Origin: Brienomyrus brachyistius
Lineage: Eukaryota > Chordata > Actinopteri > Osteoglossiformes > Mormyridae
DNA length: 64,000 bases
Reading direction: 5' to 3'
NCBI RefSeq assembly: GCF_023856365.1
Contig: NC_064538.1
Location: 3,179,832-3,243,831, forward strand
Of this stretch, positions 13,079 to 33,172 are shown piece after piece (position 1 is the first letter of the stretch; each line of letters begins with the position of its first letter). The notes below the pieces were generated by a model. The model saw only the letters and a program-made list of their open reading frames with translations. It did not search any database and was not told where the DNA came from. The position numbers and the translations under genes were made by a program.

Positions 13079-13235
13079 GTTCCTCCCAAGATTTCTTCTT
13101 ACTAGGGAGTATTTCCTTGCCACTGTGGCTTTGGGATTGTGCTTTAGAGGCTTTGGGCAGGGATAATGTCAAGCGCCCTGAAACAATGCAATATTGTAGA
13201 AATGTTCTATATAAATAAAACAAAATTTTCTTAAA
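13079..13235 (+). mobile_element. 3' tail of a retroelement-type repeat
   Basis: The sequence 'gcgccctgaaacaatg', then 'ctatataaataaaa', is a common 3' terminus of fish non-LTR elements. The minisatellite at 12517-13078 abuts its 5' side without a gap, so it probably grew from sequence inside the element. Confidence 0.5.
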
Positions 13236-16200
13236 ACTATACATTGTATACTTTCAGTCTTTCTTTCGGGGGTATTAGGGTACACCCCTAGTAACCTGAA
13301 AGAAGGCAGTGAAGTGAGCCCCAAGCCCCATAACCCAAACAATTTTGCGTCTTTCCTCATTACCCGGGAGCTGACACCCAGCTGTTTGGTTTATTATGTT
13401 TGCCTGTCCCGCTAATTGTGTTGGATCCATCCATTCCTGTCTCTCACTGATGCCTGAAAAGGCAAACATTCCCCAAATCCCTGCAAAGTCTCGACGTCAC
13501 ATGCACTCTGTCCGGCACCCAGCCGAAGGATCTCGCACTGCCCGCCATGACATGCCGCCATCTTTTCCTGATGCTTCACTTCAGCAGCTGTGGCTTGAAG
13601 CTGTGCAAAAACTTACATCTTTTGGGAAAGAACAAGAAAAACTGTATAAGATTCGCAACCTGCGTGGGTCGTGAATCACGATTCTGCACAGCTACGTGTG
13701 TTTACTTTTAAGTGAAGGTTCCTGTATTTCAGTATCACGTGTCAGATAACAATTTAAACCTGCACAGCTCCACAAAGGAAAGCCAGATCTTGAGGGGCCT
13801 GTCTGAGAAGAAGATCTTCAGATAGCGATCATAGATGAGAAGATCGAAAGCTCACACAGACTGCCCATTTCTACTACATCACATCCAGCCCATGGAATAA
13901 CACAATAATCTTTCCAATTAATCTTGTAATTTAATTACATTTAAATTTTTTTTTGCGTCAACCATCTACAATGCCGATGGTCTCTAGGGACGGCTGGGGG
14001 GGAAAAGTGGATCCCAGAGAAGGAGAAGGTCCTCATATTCGCCCATTGCTTAGGTGAGGAGTTCAGCACAGGACAGGGCAGGCCGAGGATCAGCTTGTTA
14101 CATGACGAAGGGAGCATAGGCCGGAGTAAAAGCCTTTCATTCCAGAGACGAGATGGTAATCGGACGTCCTGTTTGCGTAGCTGCAGCAGTAGTGCTGCTC
14201 AGAGTCTGTAACGCTGCCCCAGGGCTGCTTCAATCAGGTCACCGAGTTTTATCTGATGTTACCTCGTCACACTAATTTGCTCTGATAGAGAGATTGCGCT
14301 TTTGAAAATGAAGAACAAACATTTTAACATGGAGGTTTTTTCTTCCCCTGAATATGATACAAATAAAGCGATATGATACAACATTATTTTAGAATAACAT
14401 TGTTCTAAGATGGAAAAAAAAATCTTGCCAATGCTGTTCTATGCTCTGTAATTCACCTGAGAAGAATGCTGAAAATCAACAAACAAACAAATACATAAAT
14501 AAATGGTTTGTCTCCATTTACAAGAGACACGTTTAGGAAAAGTGAACTACTTTCGAATCTTCTGTAAGATAAATTATAATAGCAACTACTTTCACAACAA
14601 AACAAGGAGACATGCTTTGTCGCGGGCAAAATATTAAATACATTATTCCCTGACAGCACTGACGTAAGTGCTGACAAGAGCAGGATGGTACAGTAGATGC
14701 TCCTACCTGCTTACGTCAAGATCGCAGAAACGATACATGGAAGAATAGCTTCTTTATCAGACCTTGCATCTGGATATTCGCCTCCTGCACCAGAATCGCA
14801 TTCACATTCAGCGGCTCGGTCTCCTTCCTGCAGCGGGCGGCCTGCCCTGGGTACAGAAGGGCCCTTTGTCAGGACCACTGCACCTGGACTAGCTGCTCTC
14901 CTACACAGAAGACCAAGAGCCAAGTATGAAAACGCATCTCAAAAGCAATATCCCACAAACACGGCATGTATCAAGATCTTAAAGATAGGCATAAACGTTA
15001 GGCCCAGCACAGCAGCGGGAGAGTGTATGGCGTGAGTATATGTGTGTGATTTGGGGGAGGGGGGAGAGGTAGGGGTCACGTATTGTCGGCATGGCATGTT
15101 TTAACATGGTAAAGGTTTGTTTTTTTAACATGTTCCACACAGTTTGCAGCTGATCGGACTCGATAACGAACCTGGCGCGCACCTACTTAGTGCACCGCAG
15201 GTTGACTTGCCAAGTGTAACATCATTTTGAAACCAAACGGCACGTTACAAGCAAAATGATACTGGTGCAATATGGACACCTGGTGGTCATTTTTATGCTT
15301 GCAATTCAACGTAAACATCGGCAGAAATGTAACTGATCAGTTTCCCAGCACCTCCTCCTCCAGCTCTTCATCCAGCCTCCTACCTTTAAACTGGTTAAAT
15401 CCTGCTTCATATTTTTTCTTTTACGTTTTTTCCTGAAATCCAACAGTGTTATGTTTATGTGAATCGCCTTCAGCAAAAGGTCTATCAAACCATTTAGGTG
15501 ATGCACATGTAACCTGCTGAGGCAATGGTACAAACAATAGTTTGCACATCACACTGAAACACAGATGACGCAAACACCCATTGTAAGTTTTAAAAAAACG
15601 CTACCACGCTGCCACAAAAGTATTTGCTAAATAAATAAACGTAAGTGTACAAATTGGCCTTCTACCAAAAATCGTGATCATGCAGCTTTCTGTAAAAAGA
15701 AAGTCTGCATCAAGTGAGGTAAATGCACACAAATCGTGATCCTGAACATATCTGCAATCACCTGTGCAAATTTCACTTGTTAACATTCGCATAATGCCTT
15801 GCAAGAACTTAAAGCACACCTTTTTTGAGTCACTAGAACGCTCATTAAATATCTAATTGTAAATATTGACTTAAGAACCATAAGTAACAGGTTGAGCTCA
15901 CAGGATTGACATTAATTAGCAGGCGTGGCCCGAGGGCAGTGGAACTCAGGGCACAGGAGAACCTCTGATGTTTACAAGATTTCAAATTATTACAAATGCC
16001 CGGCAAGGAACACCTCTGTTTGAGTGTTTGTGTGTTTGTACAGGCACATTTACAGCTTGAGTGTGAAATTAATCCCAACAGAGTGAGGAAAAAGGTCAAT
16101 GAACCCTATACAGCCGAGAATGGGTGTCTCAAGGTGAAAGGTCGCACAGGGTGTGTAGCACGCATGGTGTAAATCCATAAACTATTCTCTCGTGATGATG

Positions 16201-17974
16201 GAAGGCCTTTTGCACAGAAATGTTTTGTAAGTCCTTGCAAGTCATGGATAATTATATAATCGACTGGTACACCCAGGGCTGTTGCAGACCTTTAGGAACC
16301 CTGAGGTCTAACCAAACACCACCACCATGTAATATACAAAAGGCTGGAATAATCATGAAATATTACTGGTTATGAAAAGCAATCCCTGAAGTGGATGTTA
16401 CAGGAGCAGAGGATTATTAATACTTGATAATTGTATCTAATAAAGAAGCAACATAGTGTATTATTATGCTAGTTAGACTTGGTGATTGTCTTTCATCAAA
16501 CTGAACCCACAGTTCCAACTGTAATCACCAAAGAATAAAATCTAGGTGCTAATGACAAGAATTAGTTGGATCAGTTTAGTTTTGATGGCAATGAACAGCA
16601 TTGGGACATTGTGCTAATATTAGCCTGGAATCCTGGACATAGTTACTTGCATTATGTCATCCTCTCCTTGTCAATTTGGCCACATCCCAAAACCATTATT
16701 TGCACCACTCTCCTTCACTACCTTACCACAATCCTGAAAGTTTCCTATTTGCAGATGCTGAAATGCTGTCCCAATACCTTATGGAACGAGTCACCAAGGG
16801 CCAAGTCACCCCTTCATCAGGGAGTGTGGTAGTCTAGTCTAGTACCCTTTGCAGAAGAGAAATCCACCTTTGGGGACACCCATGTGTGACGTTCCATAAA
16901 AGCTTCTGCTTCAGTGATGACTTCATACATACAATGCGGAGCATGGTAAGCCATTGAGTGTGTCCCAATACCACTTTTTGTCCATGCTACTTCCCTCGAC
17001 AGCTATGAGAACCTTAGACCAGGGCGAAGGGGCAAGGGAGCCATCAAAAAACGGATGTAACCAGTCTCTCTTTACTTTACACCCAATGATAAGGTGAGTC
17101 TACCTGAATCTTTTCATTTTTTATATGGAATGAGGACATTTACCCTTAATCAGTACACACACACTGTATGCTACACATTCATACTGCATACTTGGAAGCA
17201 AGAGAGTTGTGTTTGTTCAGCAGAGAAAACATTAGCTCATTCTTTTCACAAGTGTAATAGCAATTAGCAAGCTCAGGTGTATTGTAACTCATTAAATAGC
17301 ATGTTGGTTTTTTAACTTTTTGCTAACACAATTTCTCAGCCATATGACTGCTTGTTTATTACAGCAAATCATTTGAACTTGAATTACAAATTCAGTTTTA
17401 ACTAGTTAGAATGCAAATTCATGGTATCAGAAATTCAGTTGTGGTCTAGGTGTTCTTTTTCCACGTGGTACCACAACTAGAGGAGGGAGAGTGACAGGAC
17501 TTTACATCCCCTTGGCCTCTGATGACGTCCTGAAATAGTTTTTTAAATCGCCCATTCCATGGTGTCATCCAGGAGGTGGAGGATGCAGTTCTAATAATGG
17601 ACAGAGGAGGTAGACAAAACACACAAATAGACTCGACTCATAAAACTCTTCAATTATATAGTACTCCCACAATGTCCTAATTAGAAATAAAAACGTAATT
17701 TAAAAAAGTCACAGTACAATATTAATTTCTCTTCACAGTAACTGGACAGTTTAGTATTACAGACAATACTGTAGAAACTCTAAAATGATTAGAATGAAGC
17801 ATTGCTTAATTTACAGTTGCTAAAAGTTAGCGATGCTCATCTTAATTGCAAGTCAAAAGCTTCTAGAATTGGAATTAGTACTTCTATTTTTGAAGTGAAG
17901 CACGGCTTCTAACAGTAGTTATGCTATTCTATGTAGGCCAATCAAAGGCCCAAAGTATTTTTCCAGCCCTCCCC
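13236..17974. other. Stretch downstream of the oxidoreductase gene, no supported gene
   Basis: No exon with good splice sites or family similarity was found. Short frames such as 13396-13674 and 16566-16832 show no recognisable domain. The part just left of 17975 would hold the 3' UTR of the minus-strand oxidoreductase gene. The minus-strand poly(A)-type hexamer I could find, at 17355-17360, is distant and uncertain. Confidence 0.4.
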
Positions 17975-25847
<7,873 letters not shown>

Positions 25848-25929
25848 ATCAGAAGTCAGTGATGGGAAACAGATGGAGCCTTTAAGCGCGGCAGCTGTGC
25901 GGGAGTAGTAGGGGATCGTAAGTACAACC

Positions 25930-26195
25930 ATTTTCCAAACATTTATCCAGTGCAGCGTCACAATGGGGTCCTGAAATATATTCTCGGAAGCACAGGGCAC
26001 AAAGCGGGATGGCATGCCTGCCACTTACAGGAGCACACACAATACGGCATTTTGGAAACACCACCTAACTGCTGGATGCCTTTGGAATGGGGAGAAAATG
26101 TACAACATACAAATGCCACAGCAAATGGAGCGGGATAGGGTTAGGAACCCCCTCCCAGGGAAGCATGAGGCAGTGGTACCCACTGAGCCACTAAC
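25930..26195 (-). mobile_element. Family B repeat copy, minus strand, degraded
   Basis: 'acatttatccagtgcagcg', 'gggcacaaagcgggatgg', 'gagcgggatagggttaggaa' and 'gtggtacccactgagccact' fit the inverted order of family B landmarks. It lies within 100 bases upstream of the oxidoreductase start codon, so the untranslated leader may splice across it. Confidence 0.5.
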
Positions 26196-26818
26196 CCTAA
26201 AGCAAATTCATACAGACTTCATTAACGTTTCAGTGACTTTCATACATTAATGTAATTTGGAACCATCTGTGTGGAACAAGCCCATATAACAAATATCATG
26301 AAAACTGTATACAAGCAGAAAACTAAATAGTTTCCAAATGGCAAAACTGATTCTTGAATAGGAATTTCCGCTCTTTTAATTAGATTTGTAGTCTGCACGT
26401 GTCATAAAATATGACGTAGCCTTTTGTTTATAAAAACAAAATTAAAAATTTGACAATTTAATAATAATACATTTGTGTATGAACGTGGCTGTTGATTCTT
26501 ATTTTGTAGTTAGCTAAGTTTTCAATACAAACATAGAATTTAAAACATTGAAACGGTCCTTTCCCCACCTTATTACATAACTATCTCGTAAGCTAACAAT
26601 TATTCAGATTTTGTTATCTGTCATAGCAATACTGCTAACATGCTATACCGGCTAACGACATATACACGCAATCTGCCACATTTCACAGCCAAAACACCTG
26701 TCTAGTTAAAATATAATGAAATACGCTGTTTCCAAATACGCCTTTGCTGGATAACTATTTGGACGCAGAAAGACTTTACTTTGATCAACTCGGAACGGCG
26801 CTGAGCCAGGGCACAGAT

Positions 26819-26843
26819 CACGTGCATCCACACTCTCGCGAGA
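26819..26843 (-). promoter_or_regulatory. Candidate promoter: E-box plus TCTCGCGAGA
   Basis: CACGTG (26819-26824) lies 9 bases from the perfect 10-base palindrome TCTCGCGAGA (26834-26843), about 1 kb upstream of the oxidoreductase ATG. TCTCGCGAGA is an established element of TATA-less, often bidirectional, vertebrate promoters. CpG-containing sequence continues to about 27150. A leader exon here could splice to an acceptor-like CCCGCACAG (minus strand) near 25895. Motif presence is direct; promoter activity is inferred. Confidence 0.45.
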
Positions 26844-27433
26844 CTTCTTTCTTCCGTTTTCAAATAAGGTTATCTGTATGTCTTACTACCCGATTATACA
26901 ATATTAAACTGCTCGGCAAAGAAATACAATCAATCACGTGTAAATAAAGTGTACCAAAACAACGGTGTTTATAAAAGGATTCCGAGCGTCTGCGGCGTTT
27001 GGCTGGTTCCGTTGTTTTTAATATTACTTTTCTTCTTTTCTTTTCGCGTCTCCGCTCTTGTCAGGCTTCAGATTGCAACCTGAGGCTGTTCAGGAGAAAC
27101 GCGAGAGTTTGTCAAGGAAAACCGAAGACTTTGGGCTGAAAATGGCGCTTATGCTAGGGGAGATTAATCCGATTTTGTTAGCATATAACACTTAATACTT
27201 TTTTATTTGTAGTGCTATTTAATTTTCATCTGTGTCTACCTGGTTATGTCAGCATATAGCCAATAAGAAGTGATAAATACTAAAGCATTAACACATTATG
27301 CGATTAATATTCAATTGGGTTTTTTACCCTTATAAGATTACATTTTTATATTGAATCTATAGTTTAAGGTGCTAAATAAATTATAAACCACATATACAAT
27401 CATATACAATAACAGTATCATGTGCTTGTATTG

Positions 27434-27532
27434 GCAGTGTTTCTGCGTTTCTTTTTTGTACGCTAATGTAAGGCCAACTTTTAAAAAAACAGAAGTAATG
27501 ATAAAAGATATTTGATAAAATGTAGAATAGTG
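27434..27532 (+). repeat. Dispersed direct repeat, copy 1
   Basis: It shares 'acgctaatgtaa', then 'gccaacttttaaaa', 'agaagtaatgataaaag' and 'tgataaaatgt', in the same order and spacing with 30675-30772. Confidence 0.75.
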
Positions 27533-29304
27533 TCCAGCCGGTTATCACAGATACATACTGGCACCAGACGGCTTACGTTGTTTTTCATTTTGAAAATCTG
27601 AACTTCAGCATTTCCATTCACCTTAGTTAGTCACGTCTTCCTAATACAGCCAGTTGCACGGTGTACTATAGTTCCTCTTTATGTGGTATATATTAACGTC
27701 TCAGGCAAGCTGTCTTGGCTGCTGCACCCATATGCATAGCACACAGTGACCAGACCAAATACTCCGCTCGGGTTGTCAAAGTTGTTTCGGGGAGGAGTGA
27801 TCGTCTAGTTTTTTTATTACTAAATGCATATTGTACAATAAAATTTCTGCTGACCTGCTTCCTAAAGACCGTAAATATAGTGTCAAATAAGCCAATTTGA
27901 CTGCGACGACTCCCAGCATTTGAATTTATATATGCTTCATTCACATAAAAAGACAAACAGAGAACAGGAACAAAACATCCAGATGATCTGAGAGTGTGAA
28001 ATTATAAGTATAAGATTCACACACACTCTTCTAACCCTTAGCAGTCCAGTCGATAGTCATCGTGCACCTGGGTTTCCACAGTTTAGGTTATCCAGACCTC
28101 TCAAGTCTTTACTGTCGTAATTATGAGGGAAAAAAACTAATTTGTTTTGAAATAAACCTTTCTAGTTGTGTAATACACAGGAGAAGTAAAGGAGGGAAAA
28201 TAAGAATTCCTGTTTTTGCCAAAGATCCCACAAGTGTATAAACAATAATATTGTTTATTATGTTTGGTTTTTCCCATTTATTTTATACGTGATGCAGTCA
28301 GACATCCCGTGTAATTAGACGCTGTAGGAAGGACGACCCGTCACCCCTACACTAGGGAAGAGTATCGGTGTCCTTTCATGTATCATCACTGGTGACACTG
28401 CTTACTTTAGTGCAGTTTGTTTCAAAATGAAATAAGCACCAGATGCTATAAGATTACACAGGAAGCTTGGTTTCCCCCCATAAAATTACCAGAACAATTT
28501 AAAAGGTATCGATGTAAATAATTTTTATTTGTGACTAAAAGTGTAATATATCTTATTAATTGAAGTACAGCGCGCTGATATAGTTATACGGGGATTGCTT
28601 TCGACCACGTATACGTTGATTATCCCTTTGATACCAGCATAAATAAAAATTCCTATTCGCTCTGCTTCACTGGAAGTCCACGGAAGATTTTTCTACGCTT
28701 TATCTAAATGGAGAATAAATTAAAGCTTATTTGGTTAATGCGCTTCATTGACGTATTTCCGGTGCTTCATTTAGGCTAAGTTGATTGGACAGATCAAATA
28801 TTTTGGACGCACTTGGAACCCAGGCTTCTCTGCAGTGTTTTGGGGATATATCAACAAGGCAGGATAAACTACAAGTAACATTAATGTACACGTTTGACAA
28901 GTTTCACATGTGATTGAAGGTGTTTGCTCGTGGCATTCATTCATTCTGTCACATACAAAGACATACTCTCTTCGTTGCAACTCAGAGTGACAGTTTATCA
29001 TTTTATATGTCATCTTTCGCCATTGACATTTATAAATATTATGAATAAAGTTATTATCAAGTTTTTGAGTTAGATCATTTGTTTAATTCTCAGTGAAAGT
29101 TCAGTGATTTTTTTTTAGTAGACTAGTTTTGTAGTTAGCTCACTAACAGAACTGTCTGTGTTCGAAATCATCGTGTCACTTGAGAAAGAGCTGGTGTGCT
29201 AGTATAGGATAATAGATCATTTCTTTCCAAGAGAAAGGAAAGCAGAATTTACATATAAGTAACTGACTGGCTAAAATAAGAAAAACACAATTGAGCATCA
29301 TTCA

Positions 29305-29654
29305 GGGGCGGCATGGTGGTGCAGTGGTTAGCACTGTTGCCTCACACCTCTGGGACCCGGGTTCGAGTCTCCGCCTGGGTCACGTGTGTGGAGTTTGCAT
29401 GTTCTCCCCATGTCGTTGTGGGGTTTCCTCCGGGTACTCCGGTTTCCCCCCACAGTCCAAAAACATGCTGAGGCTAATTGGAGTCGCTAAATTGCTCATA
29501 GGTGTGAGTGAATGGTGTGTGAGTGTGCCCTGCGATGGGCTGGCCCCCCATCCTGTGTTGTTCCTTGCCTCGTGCCCATTGCTTCCGGGATAGGCTCCGG
29601 ACCCCCCCGCGACCCAATAGGATGAGCGGTTTGGAAGATGGATGGATGGATGGA
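29305..29654 (+). mobile_element. Intact family B tRNA-like repeat with 13-bp target duplication
   Basis: The element starts 'gggcggcatggtggtgcagt', has a tRNA-like B box (GGGTTCGAGTCTCC), and ends in tandem GGAT units. It is flanked by a perfect direct repeat TGAGCATCATTCA at 29292-29304 and 29655-29667. That is the signature of target-primed insertion by a SINE-like element. Degraded relatives lie at 22482, 24740, 25930, 32195 and 63395. Confidence 0.85.
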
Positions 29655-30674
29655 TGAGCATCATTCAAAAACCAAATTTTAAGTCTCCTTTCTGCATCCC
29701 ACTAAGAATCACCTAGTCCAGAGCTCCTAGGATACAAACCAATACATCCACCTGTCTATTTCCCAACGGCTTCAGCACTGGTGAACAGCAGGCACATGCA
29801 CTGGGATGCTTGAACACGTGCCCCTTTTGCTGATCTATTTAAGGGTGGCGATTGGCCCTTTAATGTATGATTCAAAGGGCACCAGCCCTTCGTAAAGTTT
29901 CTGCACAGTGCTGGTGAAAAATATTGTTTGCAACTGACATTAATATTTTGTATATTCAACATAAATATATAATTTTTATGTAGCACTGGGATTTAAACAG
30001 AGGGGTTTCACAATGTCGCTTTAGTGATGATTATTTTAGGACAGAAAAACATTGTAGTATTGGTCGATATAAATTGACAAACATGTATAATGCCACCAAA
30101 TGATTTTTATGGAAAAAACAAAGTGTTTACATAATTTAGCGTAAAACTGGGGATATATATGAAAAACAAGACTTCCAAGCAAAAATGTGCATTTTATACA
30201 AAAAGCAATGCTTGAACAGTATGTGCAAAACATTGCCTCACATTTTCCCCCTTTCCTTTAAAACATTAAGATTATCTTTAATAAATGACGTATCTGAAGC
30301 TAAAAGGGTTTCACTTGATACAAAACAGATGAAAAAAACTGGATAAGATAGTCCCGGCTGGCAGCACTTAGAGTTCTTACGTTTTAGTGAATTTCCTGGC
30401 ATTCTGAGGATTAATATCTTGTAACATAATGCTACATTTCACTTACGCATGATCAAACTCTGTTTAATGTCTGTTTAATTGCTATAAACTAAAGAGAAGC
30501 AGATAAAGATAAATCAGAAAAATGATAAGAAAAAAAATATTTACCCATTGGATATGGGGTGCGATGGTGTACAGTTGGATCAAAGTAGAGTATTTAATCT
30601 TATTTTACTGCTCTGGCTGTTTAAATGCTAATATAAATTCTGTTACTGATAGCCCTAAATATATATCTTTTTTG

Positions 30675-30772
30675 ACAGTGTTACTGCATTTCTTTTTCTT
30701 ACGCTAATGTAAAGCCAACTTTTAAAAGATAGAAGTAATGATAAAAGCTGTGTGATAAAATGTGGGAACGTG
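30675..30772 (+). repeat. Dispersed direct repeat, copy 2
   Basis: Counterpart of 27434-27532, about 85% alike by eye. Confidence 0.75.
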
Positions 30773-31688
30773 CACCGTGATCAACATTAGTCTGAGCATA
30801 ATTTGCATCTATGGATCACATTTCCGCTTCTGAAGTGATTCGAATAGATCTGAGTTAAGATCTGAGGTAAGCAAACCGCACAAAGGAACGACTACCAGCA
30901 GTTGCTGTCTTTGCATTTAGCCTTGGGGCAGGCCCAGCCGCTAACCACTTAGCCGAAATGCTTAGTCTTTGCACACTGCAAATTGATTGAAGCACGCTTA
31001 CCTTTGGCCTGATTTTCTCCCGCTACCTTTTCCTGTAAAATGAATATTTCAAAATTACCTTTGCATGCATAAAAAAATTAAGTCGCGAGTCGAACCTTAT
31101 TCATAGCAATTTGTTTTTTCTTGTGGCCTTCAGCGAGTTCAGCAGACAATCCCAGTGAATGGCTACCAGAATGGAATTAAACTGCTGGGAAGCCAGACAT
31201 ATGTGTGACATACAGGCAAGGGGGAGATTTTGTAGGCATTGATGCATGCTTGGTATATGGGAAAACAATCTAAAAATGACTGCATATTTAAGGATATGGA
31301 TCATAGTGCCTCTTATCCTAGCTTTCTTAAGCTCTCTTTAAAGCTAATAAATCCTCATTCCTTTCTCATTCCTATCTAGCCATTACTATGGGCTCCCCAT
31401 ACGTTTTACATATATATACAAACATATACTCTACACAAACTCCAGTCCTGGGGAGGGCAAAGTCCTGTGTAGCTTAGCTGGGCTCAAAGGGGAGATATGT
31501 ATTACAAAGTAATATTGTATGTATGCCTGTTTCTGCTGTGAATGTATATTATTTATCAAAAATGAACTATACAAATAAAAATGAAGATGAAGCCCTCTAA
31601 GCCTTTATGAAGCTGCAGGGTAAATTTTAGGCTGTTCAATCATCTATCCAGGCTTTATATCAGAGCTGCTAAGTCATATTTGGTAATG

Positions 31689-31711
31689 CCCCCCCCCCCC
31701 CCCCCCCCCCC
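31689..31711. repeat. Poly-C run
   Basis: Twenty-three consecutive C bases. The length is likely to be unreliable in any assembly. Confidence 0.95.
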
Positions 31712-31944
31712 GGTCGACAGCTATTACAGTCATCAATCCCACACCCAGCAATTTTTTTTGGGCACCAGCTCCTGAGGATGTGCTGACTTAACTAAGCCGA
31801 TTTCACCGGCACCTGAGAAGAAGTGAAGCTGGCCTTTTGACATAGAAGTAGCTGTCTGCACAGAGCAGACGCACGATGTGCGGCACCATCTTCCTCAGAC
31901 GATTCTGCGCTTTCTGACACGACACACTCCCCATCCTAGGCGGG

Positions 31945-32140
31945 GTCACGTGGATGAGCGTGTGCCTATAATCACGAGGTTGCTGGTTCAAACCCATCCT
32001 CAGCATGTTTGCGGGTCCTTAACTAAGGCCCTCAACCCCCGGCTACAGGTGGCAGCCCCTTGCGGACAACTTACTCTACATAGAGCAGCTTGAGGGAGGG
32101 GTGAAAAAACAAAGTCAATAAAGTATCTGTTATTACATGT
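31945..32140 (+). mobile_element. tRNA-derived SINE, family A
   Basis: B-box-like GGTTCAAACCC follows 'cacgaggttgct'. The body is 'aactaaggccctcaaccccc' and the tail 'gtcaataaagtatctgttat'. Confidence 0.65.
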
Positions 32141-32194
32141 GATTGATTTGGAGCCAATCCTGCGCCAAATCAACCAATCATCCAAGTCAAGCTA

Positions 32195-32385
32195 GAATGC
32201 AGAACAGGGAACCAATCCATTGCTGGGTCCACCACTCACACCTACAGGCAGTTCATCTTAGCATGTTTTTGGACTGTGGGAGGAAACTGAAGAACCCAGA
32301 AGACACCCCATAATAATACCAGTAGGAGAACCCTGGTCTCCAGAGGTGTGAAAGGACCGCAGTAACTACTGCACAACCGTGTGAA
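32195..32385 (-). mobile_element. Family B repeat, minus strand
   Basis: 'gcatgtttttggactgtggg', then 'aggaaactgaagaaccc' and 'gcagtaactactgcacaacc', is the family B middle and head in reverse. It directly abuts the RT fragment that follows. Confidence 0.65.
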
Positions 32386-32399
32386 ATTGGCTCACTGGA

Positions 32400-33030
32400 A
32401 TTGTCACCCCCCTCTGCAGTGCCAGCACGCTCCGAAGACCAAAGTCTTTTACTTTTAAAACTAAATGGTCATCCTCTAATTAGCTATGAACCACCCAGTC
32501 TCACTGAGATTGCACAGGTGGTGAACCAGCTGAGGGTAAGGAAGGCTGCAGGGACCTGTGGTATCCGGGGTGAACTTCTCCAAGCTGGTGGTGAGGATCT
32601 TCTCCTGGCATTGCAGGCAATCTTTGCCTTCCATTTAGGAGTCAGGCGTCATCCCATCTGACTGGAAAATAGGACTTGTAGTCATCATCTAGAAAGGGAA
32701 GGGCGATCGCCTGGATTGTGGCACTATAGGGGGGCACATACGGTCCTGATAACAGTGCCAGATAAGGTCATTGCTAGGGTCATCCTCAACAGTGATCACT
32801 TGCTCACCTGCCAGCAACTGGAGCAGTCTGGTTTTACACCTAAGAAGTCTACCATCCACCGCATCCTGGCACTGAGGGTTCTCATCAAGTGCAAACACAA
32901 ATATTGGCAGGATGTCTTTGCAGCCTTTCTCGATTTCGACTCAGTTGATCAAGCTGCCCTGTAGGATGTCCTGAGACTTTGCATGATCATGAAGATACAG
33001 GCGAGAGCAAGCCTGGCACTGCGGGGTTAA
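32400..33030 (+). mobile_element. RTE-like reverse-transcriptase fragment, frameshifted
   Basis: The plus strand encodes collinear RT pieces in different frames: SLTEIAQVVNQLRVRKAAGT with GIRGELLQAGGEDLL, then TVPDKVIARVILN, QQLEQSGFTPKKSTIHRILA and AAFLDFDSVDQAAL. These correspond to the RT fingers and the start of the palm. Frame changes near 32640-32720 and the missing ends show a dead copy. Confidence 0.85.
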
Positions 33031-33060
33031 ATGACATGCAGCATCACTGGAGCTGGTGGT

Positions 33061-33172
33061 TAAGCACCTTGCTTAATGGCCAACAGATATGTGGCTATTC
33101 TGCTAAGGCTGGGACTTGAGCCACTGACCTTCCGATCGCAAACACAGAGGCTTAGCCTGCCGAGTCCCTCAC
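33061..33172 (-). mobile_element. tRNA-derived SINE, family A, minus strand
   Basis: The reverse complement contains 'ggctaagcctctgtgtttgc' and 'gatcggaaggtcagtggc', the tRNA-like head seen at 63757-63945. Confidence 0.65.

Noticed and set aside
12912..13244. A 110-codon minus-strand open frame with a repeating RPKGGAH-like peptide
   Set aside because: It is a translation of the 58-bp minisatellite and has no independent evidence of coding.
1..17974. PRDM16 or another 1p36 neighbour sought in the left arm because of the ttc34 linkage
   Set aside because: No zinc-finger, SET-domain or other recognisable exon was found on either strand.
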